NCBI RefSeq assembly: GCF_029016485.1
Contig: NZ_CP092106.1
Location: 2,294,001 to 2,358,000, forward strand
Length of the DNA: 64,000 nucleotides
Direction: 5' to 3'
Source: Vibrio sp. JC009
GTDB taxonomy: Bacteria; Pseudomonadota; Gammaproteobacteria; Enterobacterales; Vibrionaceae
Part shown: piece by piece, positions 37,387 through 47,562 of the stretch
Numbering within the stretch: the stretch's first letter is position 1
How the letters are laid out: each line of letters begins with the position of its first letter
The notes under the pieces: generated by a model
Databases searched by the model: none
What the model saw: the letters and a program-made list of their open reading frames with translations, nothing else
Told to the model about the DNA's origin: nothing
Made by a program: the position numbers and the translations under genes

Positions 37387-38178
37387 CTACTCCAACTCAT
37401 CCATATAATCATCCAGATAATCCTCCTCATCCTCATCAAACACCTCTTCAGGCTCAACCTCAGCCTTATAGTTGCTATATTGGATATAGGCATCCCGGGT
37501 AAAGATATAGCTGTCAGGAGAAGCATCCAGCATAGGTTCCTGAGAAACCAGTGCTGCGCGGGACTCCATGCCCTGGAAGGTCCATTTGCCAAGTGCGGTC
37601 CAGAAGTTCAGGTAAGAGAGCGGAAAATACATGGTATCGACTGTATCGGCTACATCACGGGTTGTGGCAGGGCCATAGGCCGGAATCATCAGGTATGGGC
37701 CGTTTCCTACCCCGGCATGGCCAAGAGCATCACCAAAGGATCGGTCTCCCTCCTTTGGGATCCCGGCAGCACCGGCTAAATCGATAAGACCGAAAATACC
37801 AAAAGTTGAGTTTATCCAGAAACGGTTAAAATTGTTCAGTGCCTGCTTACCGTTCCCCATCAAAAGGTTGTTGACCATACTGGATGGCTCATCAAGGTTC
37901 GATAATACATTGGAAATGCCGGTACGAACCGGCTTAGGGGTATAGTTCACGTAAGCCAGAGACACAGGGCGCACTACATACGGATCCAGCACATCGTGGT
38001 TAAAGCTCCACATGCTGCGGTTAAATCCCTCAAAGGGGTCACTTACATCCGTAGAGTGATCTTCAGATGCTTCCACGTCTTGCGCATCAGGTGCGGACGA
38101 ACAGCCGGTTATCACAGATAACAGCAGTGTGGCAGATAAGATTTTTAAACTAGACAACTTCATTTTAATTTTATGCAT
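37387..38178 (-). CDS. mlaA: Phospholipid-retention lipoprotein MlaA (VacJ)
   Basis: This is a 263-residue outer-membrane lipoprotein of the Mla system, which removes phospholipids from the outer leaflet. The lipobox is VITGCSS (Cys about 26). The MlaA domain starts DPFEGFNRSMWSFNHDVLDPYVVRPVSLAY and continues FWINSTFGIFGLIDLAGAAGIPK and GVGNGPYLMIPAYGPATTRDVADT. The C-terminus is strongly acidic, as in many Vibrio homologues. An alternative start six codons in is possible. It stands alone here; the mlaFEDCB operon is not in the window. Confidence 0.93.
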   Translation of the reverse strand: MHKIKMKLSSLKILSATLLLSVITGCSSAPDAQDVEASEDHSTDVSDPFEGFNRSMWSFNHDVLDPYVVRPVSLAYVNYTPKPVRTGISNVLSNLDEPSSMVNNLLMGNGKQALNNFNRFWINSTFGIFGLIDLAGAAGIPKEGDRSFGDALGHAGVGNGPYLMIPAYGPATTRDVADTVDTMYFPLSYLNFWTALGKWTFQGMESRAALVSQEPMLDASPDSYIFTRDAYIQYSNYKAEVEPEEVFDEDEEDYLDDYMDELE

Positions 38179-38186
38179 TCCAGAAA

Positions 38187-38212
38187 AAAGGCTGGCTAAA
38201 AAGCCAGCCTAA
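38187..38212 (-). terminator. Rho-independent terminator of the ccm operon
   Basis: On the minus strand AGGCTGGCT and AGCCAGCCT arms with a TTTT loop are followed by a T run. It ends the ccmABCDEFGHI transcript. Confidence 0.9.
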
Positions 38213-38230
38213 TACCAAGCTATGCGAATA

Positions 38231-39451
38231 TTAATACTGTTTATTGATTAAAATTTCAACCTGTTCACCCAGTTTTGTCACCGCACTCTCACCATGCCAG
38301 TCACCTTCCTTGCTGACCACGTCACCGTCAACGTCGATACGGGCTCTTACAATGATGTTTTTCAGAGACGATAAACTCTGACCATCCATCATTACATTGC
38401 CTTCATCCAGCAACACTGTGCGAGGGAAACTGCCTGCAGGGTAACGGGCTGCAGCAACCGGGATCGGTGAGCCGCTCTCATCATGGATAGATACAATCAG
38501 TACGCCATTTGAGCCAACATCAACACCTTCCAGCAGATTGATGGTCACCGGCACCTTAGCCGTGCCAACAGTCTGACCCAGTTGCTTCTCAGCATTAGAG
38601 ATACTTCTTTCCAGCATGGCATAGCGGGAATCTTCCGGTCCAATCATCTGCTGCATCATTCTCCAGTAGCGAACAGCGCCCGCATATTCCTGGTTCTGGT
38701 AGGCATCAAATGCCAGAAGCGAGTAGATTCTCAGGTCTACATAATTGTCCTGCAACAGTCCGATAAGCATAGATTTCGCTACCGCTCTCTCAGACTCGTT
38801 AGGTGACACCATCATAGACTGCGCATAGCCAAGACGTATATCCGGGTTCTCAGGATCAAGCTTGTAGGCCTTTTTAAAGGCATCCATCGCCGTATTTCCG
38901 TCCTGATCGGACAGAGCAATTCTGCCAAGCAGCAGCCAGCCGTTGGCATCGGTTGGCGTTTTATGCAGTTGAGTTCTCAGGCCAAGTTTAAGATCGGCCA
39001 TCTCATCATCGGATAACGGACGGTCATCAGTTGGCGACATTAACTTCTTAGTCAATGCAGGAAGGTTAGATACCACTTCTTCCCAGTCATTCACCTTATC
39101 CAGACTGCCGTATGTGAAGAATACACCATAAGAGATAGCAACAAGTGCAATTAGTGACGGAATAAATACCTGCATAGGTTTCACATCACCCTGTCCGGCA
39201 ACAGCTTTCTCATCCTGAGGAATATCATCCAGAAGCGACTGTTTCAGATCCGCCACAAGCTCGTCAGAGTCTGTAATCACGCCCTTATCAGCCTCTTCCT
39301 GAAGCTCGCTCAGCCTGTCTTTAAAGAAGGCTTTGTTCAGTTCATCGCGTCTTGCATCGTCGTTAAAACTTTTCGGCTTAAACAGCGGATAAGCGATAAC
39401 CACCGCAGAAGCTAAGAGAATTAAAACGGTTGATAACCAAAATAGTGTCAT
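38231..39451 (-). CDS. ccmI: Cytochrome c maturation protein CcmI (TPR protein)
   Basis: This is a 406-residue apocytochrome chaperone of the Ccm pathway. Two transmembrane segments (about 3-22 and 95-114) bracket a cytoplasmic region with FNDDARRDELNKAFFKDRLSEL. The periplasmic part has TPR repeats (LLGRIALSDQDGNTAMDAFKKAYKLDPENPDIRLGYAQ) and a C-terminal domain that binds the apocytochrome tail. Its start overlaps the ccmH stop by one base. It corresponds to the C-terminal portion of the longer enteric CcmH. Confidence 0.92.
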   Translation of the reverse strand: MTLFWLSTVLILLASAVVIAYPLFKPKSFNDDARRDELNKAFFKDRLSELQEEADKGVITDSDELVADLKQSLLDDIPQDEKAVAGQGDVKPMQVFIPSLIALVAISYGVFFTYGSLDKVNDWEEVVSNLPALTKKLMSPTDDRPLSDDEMADLKLGLRTQLHKTPTDANGWLLLGRIALSDQDGNTAMDAFKKAYKLDPENPDIRLGYAQSMMVSPNESERAVAKSMLIGLLQDNYVDLRIYSLLAFDAYQNQEYAGAVRYWRMMQQMIGPEDSRYAMLERSISNAEKQLGQTVGTAKVPVTINLLEGVDVGSNGVLIVSIHDESGSPIPVAAARYPAGSFPRTVLLDEGNVMMDGQSLSSLKNIIVRARIDVDGDVVSKEGDWHGESAVTKLGEQVEILINKQY

Positions 39452-39930
39452 TACTGCTTATCTCCGTTTTCATCTTCTTCCAGAAGTGCTTTCAGGCGGG
39501 CTTCTTTATCTTCATCCCAGTTCTGAGCCGCTTTTACCTTCACCGTTTTCTTTCTGCTACGGTAAACGATAATACCAAAACCCAGCAAAACCACAGCGAA
39601 CGGACCTAGCCACAAAATCGACGTTGCAGCCGTAAATGGTGGTTTGTAAGTCACAAAGTTGCCATAGCGGTCAATCATGTATTCGACGATTTCATCAGAG
39701 TCCTTACCCTCTTTGGTCATCTCATACACTTTCTTACGCAGATCCTGAGCCAGCTCAGCGTTAGAGTCTGAGATAGCGTTGTTCTGACACTTAGGACATC
39801 TTAACTGTGCGCTCAACTCTTTAAACTGCTGCTCCTGCTCTTCATTATCAAACTCAAACACATCAATGGCAGCAGAAGCTGAGGTTACCAGCAGAAAACT
39901 GCTTAAAAGGGCTAACAGATACTTTCTCAT
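39451..39930 (-). CDS. ccmH: Cytochrome c maturation thiol reductase CcmH
   Basis: This is a 159-residue membrane-anchored protein with a signal peptide. The redox motif is LRCPKCQN (CxxC at about 44-47), used to keep the apocytochrome CxxCH cysteines reduced. A transmembrane helix (ILWLGPFAVVLLGFGIIVY) lies near 104-122. It overlaps ccmG by 4 bases and ccmI by 1, so the three are translationally coupled. Confidence 0.94.
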   Translation of the reverse strand: MRKYLLALLSSFLLVTSASAAIDVFEFDNEEQEQQFKELSAQLRCPKCQNNAISDSNAELAQDLRKKVYEMTKEGKDSDEIVEYMIDRYGNFVTYKPPFTAATSILWLGPFAVVLLGFGIIVYRSRKKTVKVKAAQNWDEDKEARLKALLEEDENGDKQ

Positions 39931-40481
39931 TGCGCTGCCTCCTTAAGCATCTCCTGGTACATAGGCTTTAGTTTTTCCGCCCAGTTATTCGGGTTAACAT
40001 CACCCACATGGCGGTGACGAATCACGCCATTGGCATCGATAAGGTAGGTTTCAGGTGCGCCGTATACGCCAAGATCCAGACCAAGCATACCGTCGCCGTC
40101 AAACAGACTGATCAGATACGGATTACCCAGATCATTCAGCCAGCCCACCGCCTTGTCACGCTCATCTTTGTAGTTCAGACCGATGATCTTAACGCCTTCA
40201 GCAGCCAGCTGGTTCAGGTACTGGTGCTCGGCATAGCAGGTCGGACACCATGTTGCCCAGACATTAAGCAGCAGTGGCTCGCCTTTAAATACAGACTGAT
40301 CGTAGAACTTGCCCGGCTCGGCAAGATCTTCCAGCTTAAATACAGGTACGGTTTTACCAACCAGTACCGATTCCAGTTTCGTCGGATCATCGCCACCGGC
40401 GTTCTTGAACAACTGCGTCAGCAACGGAATCGTCAGTAATAAGAAAAGTACCAGTGGTATAAATAAAACTTTCTTGTTCAT
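39927..40481 (-). CDS. ccmG: Thiol:disulfide interchange protein CcmG/DsbE
   Basis: This is a 184-residue periplasmic thioredoxin-like protein held by an N-terminal helix (VLFIPLVLFLLLTIPLL). The active site is WATWCPTCYAEH, followed by the GVYGAPETYLID cis-proline region. The acidic environment around the active site fits its reducing role in heme attachment. It starts one base after the ccmF stop codon. Confidence 0.95.
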   Translation of the reverse strand: MNKKVLFIPLVLFLLLTIPLLTQLFKNAGGDDPTKLESVLVGKTVPVFKLEDLAEPGKFYDQSVFKGEPLLLNVWATWCPTCYAEHQYLNQLAAEGVKIIGLNYKDERDKAVGWLNDLGNPYLISLFDGDGMLGLDLGVYGAPETYLIDANGVIRHRHVGDVNPNNWAEKLKPMYQEMLKEAAQ

Positions 40482-40482
40482 C

Positions 40483-42441
40483 TTATGCCTCTACTGCCTT
40501 TGCTTTTTTACGGAAGCGGTAGCGTTTATCGCTAATTGAAATCACGCCTCCCAAAGCCATGAACAGACTGCCTGCCCAAATCCAGCGTACAAATGGTTTA
40601 TAGTAGATTCTTACCGCCCAGGCACCATCATCGCCAAGGCGCTCACCCATAGCCACATACAGGTCACGGGTAAAGCCCGGATCCAGAGCAGCCTCTGTCA
40701 TCATAGAGCGGGCGTTGCGGTAAAAACGCTTCTCAGCATGAAGCATAGTCACCAGCTTACCTTCTTTGGTGATTTCAAAGTCAGCCACGTAGCCGTCATA
40801 GTTAGGCCCGTTCTTGTCTTTCAGTCCGGCAAAGTAGAAGTTGTACTCCTGTACCTTAAAGCTCTCACCCGGTGCAAGACGAATGTCTTTTTCGACACTG
40901 TAGTTCTGCACCATTGTGATACCGATTACGGTAACCGCCAGACCGATATGGCCCAAGATCATTGACCAGTAACTGCGTTGCAGCTTTTTGATACCCACGC
41001 CAAAGCTATGACGGTGAGTTGCTCTCTGATACACCTCATAGCAGTGCAGGAAGATAATCCAGAGTGCCATTACCCAGCCAAGCAGAGCCACACCAGAGAA
41101 ACCGTCACCCAGCAGGGCAACCATAGCCACGCCAAGTACAACCGAAACAACACCAGAAACCAGCATTGGCTTAATCATGCTGCTCAGGTTGTCACGCTTC
41201 CAGCGGATCAGAGGACCGATACCCAGCAGGAAGGCAAACGGGATCATCAGCCACATAAACAGCATATTAAAGAATGGCGCACCGATGGAAACCGAGCCCA
41301 GTCCCAGCTGCTTGTGAACCAGCGGAAGAGTTGTACCCACCAGCACCACAACCAGAGCAGCCACAAGCAGAATGTTGTTCGCCAGCAGCGCATTCTCTCT
41401 TGAGAAGAGCTCGAAGTTACTCCTTACCCTGATAGCAGCGCCTTTGGTGGCAAACAGCAGCAATGAACCGCCGATAACCACAACAAGGAAGGCAAGGATA
41501 AACATTCCCCTGGCAGGGTCTGACGCAAAGGAGTGTACCGAAACCAGAATGCCGGAACGTACCAGGAATGTCCCCAGCAGACTTAGTGAAAATGCCGATA
41601 TGGCCAGAAGCACAGTCCAGGCTTTAAAGGTACCGCGTTTTTCGGTCACAGCCAGTGAGTGCATCAGCGCTGTACCGGCAAGCCATGGCATAAAGGAGGC
41701 GTTTTCTACCGGATCCCAGAACCACCAGCCGCCCCAGCCCAGTTCGTAGTACGCCCACCAGGAACCAAGTGCGATACCCAGAGTCAGGAACAGCCATGCT
41801 GCAATTGTCCACGGACGTGACCAGCGTGCCCATGCGGTATCCAGACGGCCCGTCATCAGTGATGCAATAGCAAAAGCAAAGGCTACCGAGAATCCAACAT
41901 AACCCATATAAAGCATCGGCGGGTGGATAATCAGTCCCGGATCCTGAAGCAAGGGGTTCAGATCACGGCCATCAATAGGGAAGAATGGCAGCGTTCTTAA
42001 GAACGGGTTAGAAGTCATGATGATAAACAGCAAAAAGCCTACGTTTATCATGCCCATTACCGCCAATACGCGGGACACTGACTCCTGAGGCATACCACGG
42101 CTAAAGCTTGCAACAGCAACCGTCCAGCCAGCCTGAATCAGCACCCATAACAGTAATGAACCTTCGTGAGCTCCCCAGACGGCTGTCAGGCGGTAATACC
42201 ATGGCAGCTCTGAGTTCGAGTTGCTGGCAACATAGCTCAGAGTAAAATCGTTGCTGTAGAAAGCCCACAGCAGAATACAGAACGACAGCAGCATCGTCAG
42301 GAACATGCCCCAGGAAAGAGGACGTGCCGAGCCCATCAGGACGGCTGACTGTCTGGAAGCGCCAATCATTGGCAGGACACTAAGCAGTGCCGAAAACGCC
42401 AGTGAGACTACCAGAGCAAAGTGACCAATCTCAGCTATCAT
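40483..42441 (-). CDS. ccmF: Heme lyase CcmF
   Basis: This is a 652-residue polytopic membrane protein that attaches heme to apocytochrome c. The WWD heme-handling motif is [19 protein letters not shown] (about 235-255). Conserved histidines and [12 protein letters not shown] are present, and around 14 transmembrane segments can be counted. It overlaps the end of ccmE by 4 bases (ATGA). Length is normal. Confidence 0.97.
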   Translation of the reverse strand: MIAEIGHFALVVSLAFSALLSVLPMIGASRQSAVLMGSARPLSWGMFLTMLLSFCILLWAFYSNDFTLSYVASNSNSELPWYYRLTAVWGAHEGSLLLWVLIQAGWTVAVASFSRGMPQESVSRVLAVMGMINVGFLLFIIMTSNPFLRTLPFFPIDGRDLNPLLQDPGLIIHPPMLYMGYVGFSVAFAFAIASLMTGRLDTAWARWSRPWTIAAWLFLTLGIALGSWWAYYELGWGGWWFWDPVENASFMPWLAGTALMHSLAVTEKRGTFKAWTVLLAISAFSLSLLGTFLVRSGILVSVHSFASDPARGMFILAFLVVVIGGSLLLFATKGAAIRVRSNFELFSRENALLANNILLVAALVVVLVGTTLPLVHKQLGLGSVSIGAPFFNMLFMWLMIPFAFLLGIGPLIRWKRDNLSSMIKPMLVSGVVSVVLGVAMVALLGDGFSGVALLGWVMALWIIFLHCYEVYQRATHRHSFGVGIKKLQRSYWSMILGHIGLAVTVIGITMVQNYSVEKDIRLAPGESFKVQEYNFYFAGLKDKNGPNYDGYVADFEITKEGKLVTMLHAEKRFYRNARSMMTEAALDPGFTRDLYVAMGERLGDDGAWAVRIYYKPFVRWIWAGSLFMALGGVISISDKRYRFRKKAKAVEA

Positions 42442-42923
42442 TGGGCACTTCCTTCCGTCTGTTCTTTGCTGTACTCAAGCGGTGCGTGCACCTTATCCAT
42501 AGCTTCAGCAACTTCAGGCGGCATGTAGTCTTCGTCATGCTTCGCCAGTACTTCAAAGGCTTCAATCGTTTTCGCGTCGGTCATCACACCCTGAGCAACA
42601 ATGCCCTGCCCTTCACGGAACAGATCCGGAAGAATACCTTCATAAACGATAGTGACCGCCGGGCCCACATCAGCCAGATCAAAGCTGACTTTCAGAGAAG
42701 AAGGATCGCGTTTTACCGTCCCTTCAACAACCATACCGCCGATACGCAGTCTCTGACCCACCTGAGGTTTACTGCCGTCTGGCTTACCGTAAACCATCTC
42801 TGTCGGTGTATAGAAAAGATCCATGTTCTGATTCAGTGCATAAACGATAAGTCCCACAGTGGCACTTACACCGAAAAACAGAGCAAGAAGAAGCCCGAGC
42901 CTCTTTTTACGTCTTGGGTTCAT
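42438..42923 (-). CDS. ccmE: Periplasmic heme chaperone CcmE
   Basis: This is a 161-residue heme carrier. One N-terminal transmembrane helix precedes an OB-fold beta barrel ([16 protein letters not shown], then [19 protein letters not shown]). The heme-binding histidine is in [13 protein letters not shown] (about 129). It receives heme from CcmC/CcmAB and passes it to CcmF. It overlaps both neighbours by 4 bases. Confidence 0.96.
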   Translation of the reverse strand: MNPRRKKRLGLLLALFFGVSATVGLIVYALNQNMDLFYTPTEMVYGKPDGSKPQVGQRLRIGGMVVEGTVKRDPSSLKVSFDLADVGPAVTIVYEGILPDLFREGQGIVAQGVMTDAKTIEAFEVLAKHDEDYMPPEVAEAMDKVHAPLEYSKEQTEGSAQ

Positions 42924-43141
42924 AGGGTGTTCTCCAGATTCTTAGCCGCTTCAATGCGCGCCTGACGCGCCTGTTTAGCCTTTATTTCTTTCATTGTTTT
43001 CTTTCCGGTGGATACGCTGTTCCAGACTAGAATAAACAGAGCGAGGAAGGTAATGCCATACGCGCTCCATACATAGGCGCCATAACCGCCCATAAAAAAC
43101 AGCTCAGATAAATTCTCAAAATGCATACTACTTATCCCCAA
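42920..43141 (-). CDS. ccmD: Heme exporter protein CcmD
   Basis: This is a 73-residue single-span protein ([21 protein letters not shown]) with a charged cytoplasmic tail ([20 protein letters not shown]). It stabilises the CcmC-CcmE complex. It overlaps ccmC by 14 bases and ccmE by 4. Confidence 0.92.
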   Translation of the reverse strand: MGISSMHFENLSELFFMGGYGAYVWSAYGITFLALFILVWNSVSTGKKTMKEIKAKQARQARIEAAKNLENTL

Positions 43142-43883
43142 TCACTGGTTTATCGGAAACAAGTTCCTGAACCCAGGGCCTGTGACTCTCTTTAGACAAA
43201 ATTTCATTTCTGAACCGGACAAGGGTCAGAGTGATAAAGAAACATGCAAAGCCGAAGATATTCAGAAGAAGCGGCCACAGCATATTTCCGGAAATAGAAG
43301 GTTTATCAAACTTGGTAATTGTTGCTCCCTGATGCAGGGTATTCCACCATTCCACTGAGAAGTGAATAATCGGCAGGTTCACAACACCCACAATTGCCAG
43401 AATACCCGCCGCCTTAGCCGCTGTTTTCTGATCGTCAAATGCGTGATACAGCGCAATAACACCCAGGTAAAGGAACAGAAGAATAAGCTCTGATGTCAGG
43501 CGGGCATCCCATACCCACCAGGCTCCCCACATAGGTTTACCCCAGATGGCACCGGTAAGCAAAGCGATAAAGGTAAAGACGGCACCAATAGGCGCCATAG
43601 CCGCAGCAGCCATATTTGAAAGACGCAACTGCCAGACGATACCGATAAAGGCAGCAATCGCCATGGACATATACGCACCCATTGACCATATTGCCGAAGG
43701 AACATGGATATAGATAATGCGGAAACTGTCACCCTGCTGGTAATCAGAAGGCGCGAACATCAGTCCCCAAAGAGTCCCTGAGCCCACAAGTAAAACAGTG
43801 ATAACTGCGAACCAGGGAAGCAGTTTTCCACACAAACGATAAGTCGTTTCAGGTTTTGAATAGGGGTGGAGCCATTTCCACAT
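43128..43883 (-). CDS. ccmC: Heme exporter protein CcmC
   Basis: This is a membrane protein of about 251 residues with six spans. The WWD motif WGAWWVWDARLTSELILLF and two flanking histidines (IYIHVPSAIWS and IIHFSVEWWNTLHQG) form the heme site that loads CcmE. A GTG four codons upstream is possible, but the ATG of MWKWLHPYSKPE has GAGAGA ahead and fits the family start. Confidence 0.95.
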   Translation of the reverse strand: MWKWLHPYSKPETTYRLCGKLLPWFAVITVLLVGSGTLWGLMFAPSDYQQGDSFRIIYIHVPSAIWSMGAYMSMAIAAFIGIVWQLRLSNMAAAAMAPIGAVFTFIALLTGAIWGKPMWGAWWVWDARLTSELILLFLYLGVIALYHAFDDQKTAAKAAGILAIVGVVNLPIIHFSVEWWNTLHQGATITKFDKPSISGNMLWPLLLNIFGFACFFITLTLVRFRNEILSKESHRPWVQELVSDKPVIGDK

Positions 43884-43974
43884 TGTCTCTCTCACTCTTG
43901 CTTTAAAATAAACTAACTAATTATCCAGATACTTTAGTCTAAACAATATACCTCTAAGGTATTAACTAAAAAGT

Positions 43975-44652
43975 CTAATTCACACTTACGCGAATCGCTG
44001 CGCTGATTGCGAAAGGAGTCAGGGTCACTGAACCGGCCAGCATAGCCGCCATAATTGCAATCTGACCATTGTAAGCCATACCCAGGCTGGCAGCATCAAT
44101 CGCAGATGTTGCAAAAATCAGAACCGGAATAAATAGCGGCAATATCAGAAGACTAAGCAGCACCCCGCCCTTTTGCAGCCCCACTGTAAGTGCAACGCCG
44201 ATAGCACCGATAAAGCTCAGGGTTGGTGTGCCCACAAGCAGGGTCAGAACCACCGTCTTCCAGGTTTCAAAATCCAGAGAAAGCAATACCGCCAGAATCG
44301 GGCTAATCAGAATCAGAGGCAGACCGGTAAGCAGCCAGTGAGCAATTACCTTAGAGATAACCACCAGAGGCAGCGGTATCGGGAACAGCATCATCTGCTC
44401 AAGAGCGCCATCCTGGAAATCATCTTTAAACAGACGCTCCATAGACAGAAGCACCGACAGCAGAGCTGCTACCCAGATTATCCCGGCTGCAATTCGTGCC
44501 AATAGATTTGGCTCAGGACCGATACTGAGAGGAAATAGTGTAATTACGATAATAAAAAACCACAGCGGGTTAAGAATGTCTGCCTGACGGCGGAAAGCAA
44601 TCAAAAGTTCCCTGCGGATAATGGCGATCATTTGGCTAAGCATACTAGTCAC
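43975..44652 (-). CDS. ccmB: Heme exporter permease CcmB
   Basis: This is a 225-residue inner-membrane permease with six spans, the transmembrane half of the CcmAB ATPase. The segment [23 protein letters not shown] is the family's cytoplasmic loop. It overlaps ccmA by 8 bases. About 90 bases, with no terminator, separate it from ccmC. Confidence 0.95.
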   Translation of the reverse strand: MTSMLSQMIAIIRRELLIAFRRQADILNPLWFFIIVITLFPLSIGPEPNLLARIAAGIIWVAALLSVLLSMERLFKDDFQDGALEQMMLFPIPLPLVVISKVIAHWLLTGLPLILISPILAVLLSLDFETWKTVVLTLLVGTPTLSFIGAIGVALTVGLQKGGVLLSLLILPLFIPVLIFATSAIDAASLGMAYNGQIAIMAAMLAGSVTLTPFAISAAIRVSVN

Positions 44653-45262
44653 CCAATTTTATTTTTCTAAGTTTTGGTGAGTCTTCAAACATATCCTGGT
44701 GGGTTGTCAGGATAACAATTCCGCCATTTTCAGCATGGTTCAGAAACAGGTTTTCCAGTACCTTCACACCCTGTTTGTCAATCGCAGTCAGAGGTTCATC
44801 AAGAATCCATAACGGCTGCTTGCTAATCCAGAGTCTGGCTAAAGCCACCCTGCGCTGCTGACCTGCAGATAACTGAGCAACCGGGACATCTTCACGCCCG
44901 GCAAGCCCAACCTGAGCAAGCGCAGACCAGAGTTTTTCTTTATCTGAACTGGCCTGATGAATCGACTGATAGAAAGCCAGATTCTCAAATCCGCTTAACT
45001 CTCTTTTTACACCGGTCTGGTGTCCTAAAAACAGCAGGTCCTGATGAAAGGCATCCCTCTCACTTACCGTTGACTGCCCGTTCCAGAATACCTCACCCGC
45101 GTCTCTGTCTCCGAGACCGGAAATAATTCTTAGTAAGGTTGTTTTACCTGTACCATTTCTGCCTTCAATTTGGACTATTTCGCCAGATTTGATCGAGAAA
45201 GAGAGATCTTCAAAAAGAACCCGTTCATCTCTGATAGCTGTAAGATTTGAAACTTCTAACAT
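44645..45262 (-). CDS. ccmA: Heme exporter ATPase CcmA
   Basis: This is a 205-residue ABC ATPase. Walker A is [15 protein letters not shown], the signature is [16 protein letters not shown], and Walker B is [19 protein letters not shown] hydrolysis by CcmAB releases holo-CcmE. It is the first gene of the ccm operon; about 180 bases separate it from the chemotaxis cluster. Confidence 0.96.
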   Translation of the reverse strand: MLEVSNLTAIRDERVLFEDLSFSIKSGEIVQIEGRNGTGKTTLLRIISGLGDRDAGEVFWNGQSTVSERDAFHQDLLFLGHQTGVKRELSGFENLAFYQSIHQASSDKEKLWSALAQVGLAGREDVPVAQLSAGQQRRVALARLWISKQPLWILDEPLTAIDKQGVKVLENLFLNHAENGGIVILTTHQDMFEDSPKLRKIKLGD

Positions 45263-45409
45263 GAATTCATCAAGATAAAAAATAGAAAAGCCATATTAGC
45301 ACAAGCTTTTAGATGGCATATAGGGTATATCCCACTGTAATTAACTTCCCTTTATCGGTGTTATCACAAAAATAGAAAATTGTATCAGTAGCATATAATT
45401 GAGCTGAAC

Positions 45410-45437
45410 AAAAAAAGGAAGCTAATAAGCTCCCTTT
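45410..45437 (-). terminator. Terminator of the chemotaxis operon
   Basis: On the minus strand AAGGGAGCT and AGCTTCCTT arms, then a seven-T run. Confidence 0.8.
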
Positions 45438-45443
45438 ATGATT

Positions 45444-45953
45444 TTATTTTTTTACTGCACGAGGCCGTTGCTGTGTAGCTTTTCGTTTCGCTGGTGCAGC
45501 TGAGCCCCGGCTTAAAGGCGGAACACTCTCTTTACCGGCGATTTTATTCTGCAAAGACATCATCAGCTCAGCTTCTGCTTTTGGCAGTTCACACTCTTCG
45601 ATAAGTTCATCAAGGTCAGCACCCAGTTGAACCATCTTGCTTGCGCGTGAATATAACCGGCTGTCAGCATCGGCGTGTTCGAGTTCGTTAACCCTTTCAG
45701 AAAGATGCAGAATCACATCCTGCTGCTCTGATACCTTCTGGCCTAATCCCACAACAACGGAGCGAACTTCAAGCAACTGATTATTCGCCTTCTGCAGTTC
45801 TTTCTCCATCTGCCTTGTTGCCTGACGTTGAGCATCAGCAGCATGTTGCGTCTGTTTACGCCCTTTCAGCCAGACAACCAGAGTCAGGAGCAGAACTAAA
45901 GCACAGCCACCGACAACAAACGGCAGCAAATCAGAAACCAGCATTTCATCCAT
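45444..45953 (-). CDS. DUF2802 protein linked to chemotaxis genes
   Basis: This is a 169-residue protein with an N-terminal transmembrane helix (LLPFVVGGCALVLLLTLVVWL), a coiled coil (RQATRQMEKELQKANNQLLEVR... VSEQQDVILHLSERVNELE), then a short domain with SKMVQLGADLDELIEECELPKAEAELMMSLQ that I associate with DUF2802. The tail is basic. It follows cheW directly (stop and start share one base) and closes the operon. Function is unknown; position suggests a role in polar chemotaxis or flagellar placement. Confidence 0.85.
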   Translation of the reverse strand: MDEMLVSDLLPFVVGGCALVLLLTLVVWLKGRKQTQHAADAQRQATRQMEKELQKANNQLLEVRSVVVGLGQKVSEQQDVILHLSERVNELEHADADSRLYSRASKMVQLGADLDELIEECELPKAEAELMMSLQNKIAGKESVPPLSRGSAAPAKRKATQQRPRAVKK

Positions 45954-46447
45954 TACAGATGCGCCATTTCAGCCCATTCTTCGTCAGTAAGAAGCTTGTC
46001 CAGGTCAACCAGGATCAGAAGCTTACCGTCACGGTTGCTTACACCCTGAATAAACTTAGCACTTTCATCAGTACCAACGCTTGGCGTTGTGTCGATTTCA
46101 GATGAACGCAGGTAAACCACCTCAGCCACGCTGTCTACAAGAATACCAATTACCTGGCGCTCTGATTCGATAACGATGATACGGGTGTTATCTGTTACTT
46201 CACCTTCCATCAGGCCGAAGCGGGAACGGGTATCCACAACAGTCACAACATTACCACGCAGGTTGATAATACCCAGCACGTAGTCCGGCGCACCCGGAAC
46301 CGGTGCAATTTCGGAGTAACGCAGCACTTCACGAACCTGCATTACGTTAATGCCGTAAGTCTCTTCTTCCAGTTGGAATGTTACCCACTGAAGTACTTCA
46401 TCATTCGCTTGGTCTTTTTTAGCTTCTACTTCATTCACTTGAGACAT
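45953..46447 (-). CDS. cheW: Chemotaxis coupling protein CheW
   Basis: This 164-residue adaptor links receptors to CheA. It has the CheW fold with WVTFQLEEETYGINVMQVREVLRYSEIAPVPGAPDYVLGIINLRGNVVTVVDTRSRFG and a second subdomain that ends LLILVDLDKLL. A short N-terminal extension of about 18 residues precedes the domain. It lies between parP and the DUF2802 gene. Confidence 0.96.
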   Translation of the reverse strand: MSQVNEVEAKKDQANDEVLQWVTFQLEEETYGINVMQVREVLRYSEIAPVPGAPDYVLGIINLRGNVVTVVDTRSRFGLMEGEVTDNTRIIVIESERQVIGILVDSVAEVVYLRSSEIDTTPSVGTDESAKFIQGVSNRDGKLLILVDLDKLLTDEEWAEMAHL

Positions 46448-46482
46448 GATTTATCCTCTTTGCGTCACTACGGACAAACTTA

Positions 46483-47562
46483 TCAACTATCCAGGGATTT
46501 TACATCCAGGCCAGCATCTAACATGTTAATCAGTGCCTCAACATGAATTAAGGCACACATTTTTTCTTTTACCATTCCGGCAAGCCACGGACGTTTCGCC
46601 GCTTTTTCACGCCACCGGACTTTTTCTGAATTCAGAATTTCGGTTCCCTTCAGCTCTGTACTTGCCAGTCCCCAGGCACTGCGGCCCAGCATCACAACAT
46701 ACTGATAGGCATCCTTATAGCTGTCATCTCTCAGACGGTCAGCCATTACCCATTTCGCTGTATCAACAACATCGAACTGATCTTCTTTGCTGGTCTGCAG
46801 TCCGAGATACCAGTCAGGTCTGCCGATAAGGTGGCTCATATCCCCTTTGCGGTGAATACCGCCCAGCTCATCAAGAGGAACTGCAAAGGTCACGCCGTTA
46901 ACATCAAAATACAGAACCTGAAAATCTTCACTGCGCTCTCTGGAGGTCCAGTCTTCAGTGTCAAAGCCACCGGTTTGGGTTTCCAGCTCGGCTTCGGCTT
47001 CGACCTCAAGATCAACATCCGTTTCCTGAACATCAGCCACTACGGGCTCAGCTATCTCAACCTGCTGGGTTTCAGCTATGTCCCATTCCTGAATCTCTTC
47101 AACGGCAGGCTCGCTTTTTAGCAGCTCCTGCGTATTTTGCTCGATGATTGTGACAATCTCAGGTTCAGCTGCGTGGTCCAGAGATTCCAGTTTATCGAGC
47201 AGCTTCTGAACATCTTCCAGTGCCGGCGCTTCAAATTCAGGCGCTTCAAATTCGTTGTATTCAAGCTCGGTATAGTGAGAGTGATAATCCGGTTTGGCCT
47301 TAGCTTCTGGTTTAGGTTCAAGCGTCGGGGCTGAAACCACCTCACTCGCTACTTTTTCCGCAACCAGGTCAGAACCATTGGGGACTACCACATCCGACTC
47401 AGAAACAACTACTGGTTCAGGCTGCGGAGTCACTTCCGGCTCTGATTTTGCTGCAAACGCAGCATCCAGTAACTCTTCTTCCAGCAGTTCTTCATCCAAC
47501 AGGGCTGTGAAGTACTCATCCAGTGCCTCTTCGCCGGACAAAACGTGATCTTTTTTATCCAT
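46483..47562 (-). CDS. parP: ParP-like protein with C-terminal CheW-like domain
   Basis: This 359-residue protein has a long acidic, low-complexity N-terminal part (about 1-215, rich in E, P, V and A). The C-terminal CheW-like (AIF) domain begins FQVLYFDVNGVTFAVPLDELGGIHRKGDMSHLIGRPDWYLGLQ and ends MVKEKMCALIHVEALINML. In Vibrio, ParP binds ParC and CheA and holds the arrays at the cell pole. Its start overlaps the parC stop by 8 bases, and cheW follows, the known order. The name rests on this context. Confidence 0.88.
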   Translation of the reverse strand: MDKKDHVLSGEEALDEYFTALLDEELLEEELLDAAFAAKSEPEVTPQPEPVVVSESDVVVPNGSDLVAEKVASEVVSAPTLEPKPEAKAKPDYHSHYTELEYNEFEAPEFEAPALEDVQKLLDKLESLDHAAEPEIVTIIEQNTQELLKSEPAVEEIQEWDIAETQQVEIAEPVVADVQETDVDLEVEAEAELETQTGGFDTEDWTSRERSEDFQVLYFDVNGVTFAVPLDELGGIHRKGDMSHLIGRPDWYLGLQTSKEDQFDVVDTAKWVMADRLRDDSYKDAYQYVVMLGRSAWGLASTELKGTEILNSEKVRWREKAAKRPWLAGMVKEKMCALIHVEALINMLDAGLDVKSLDS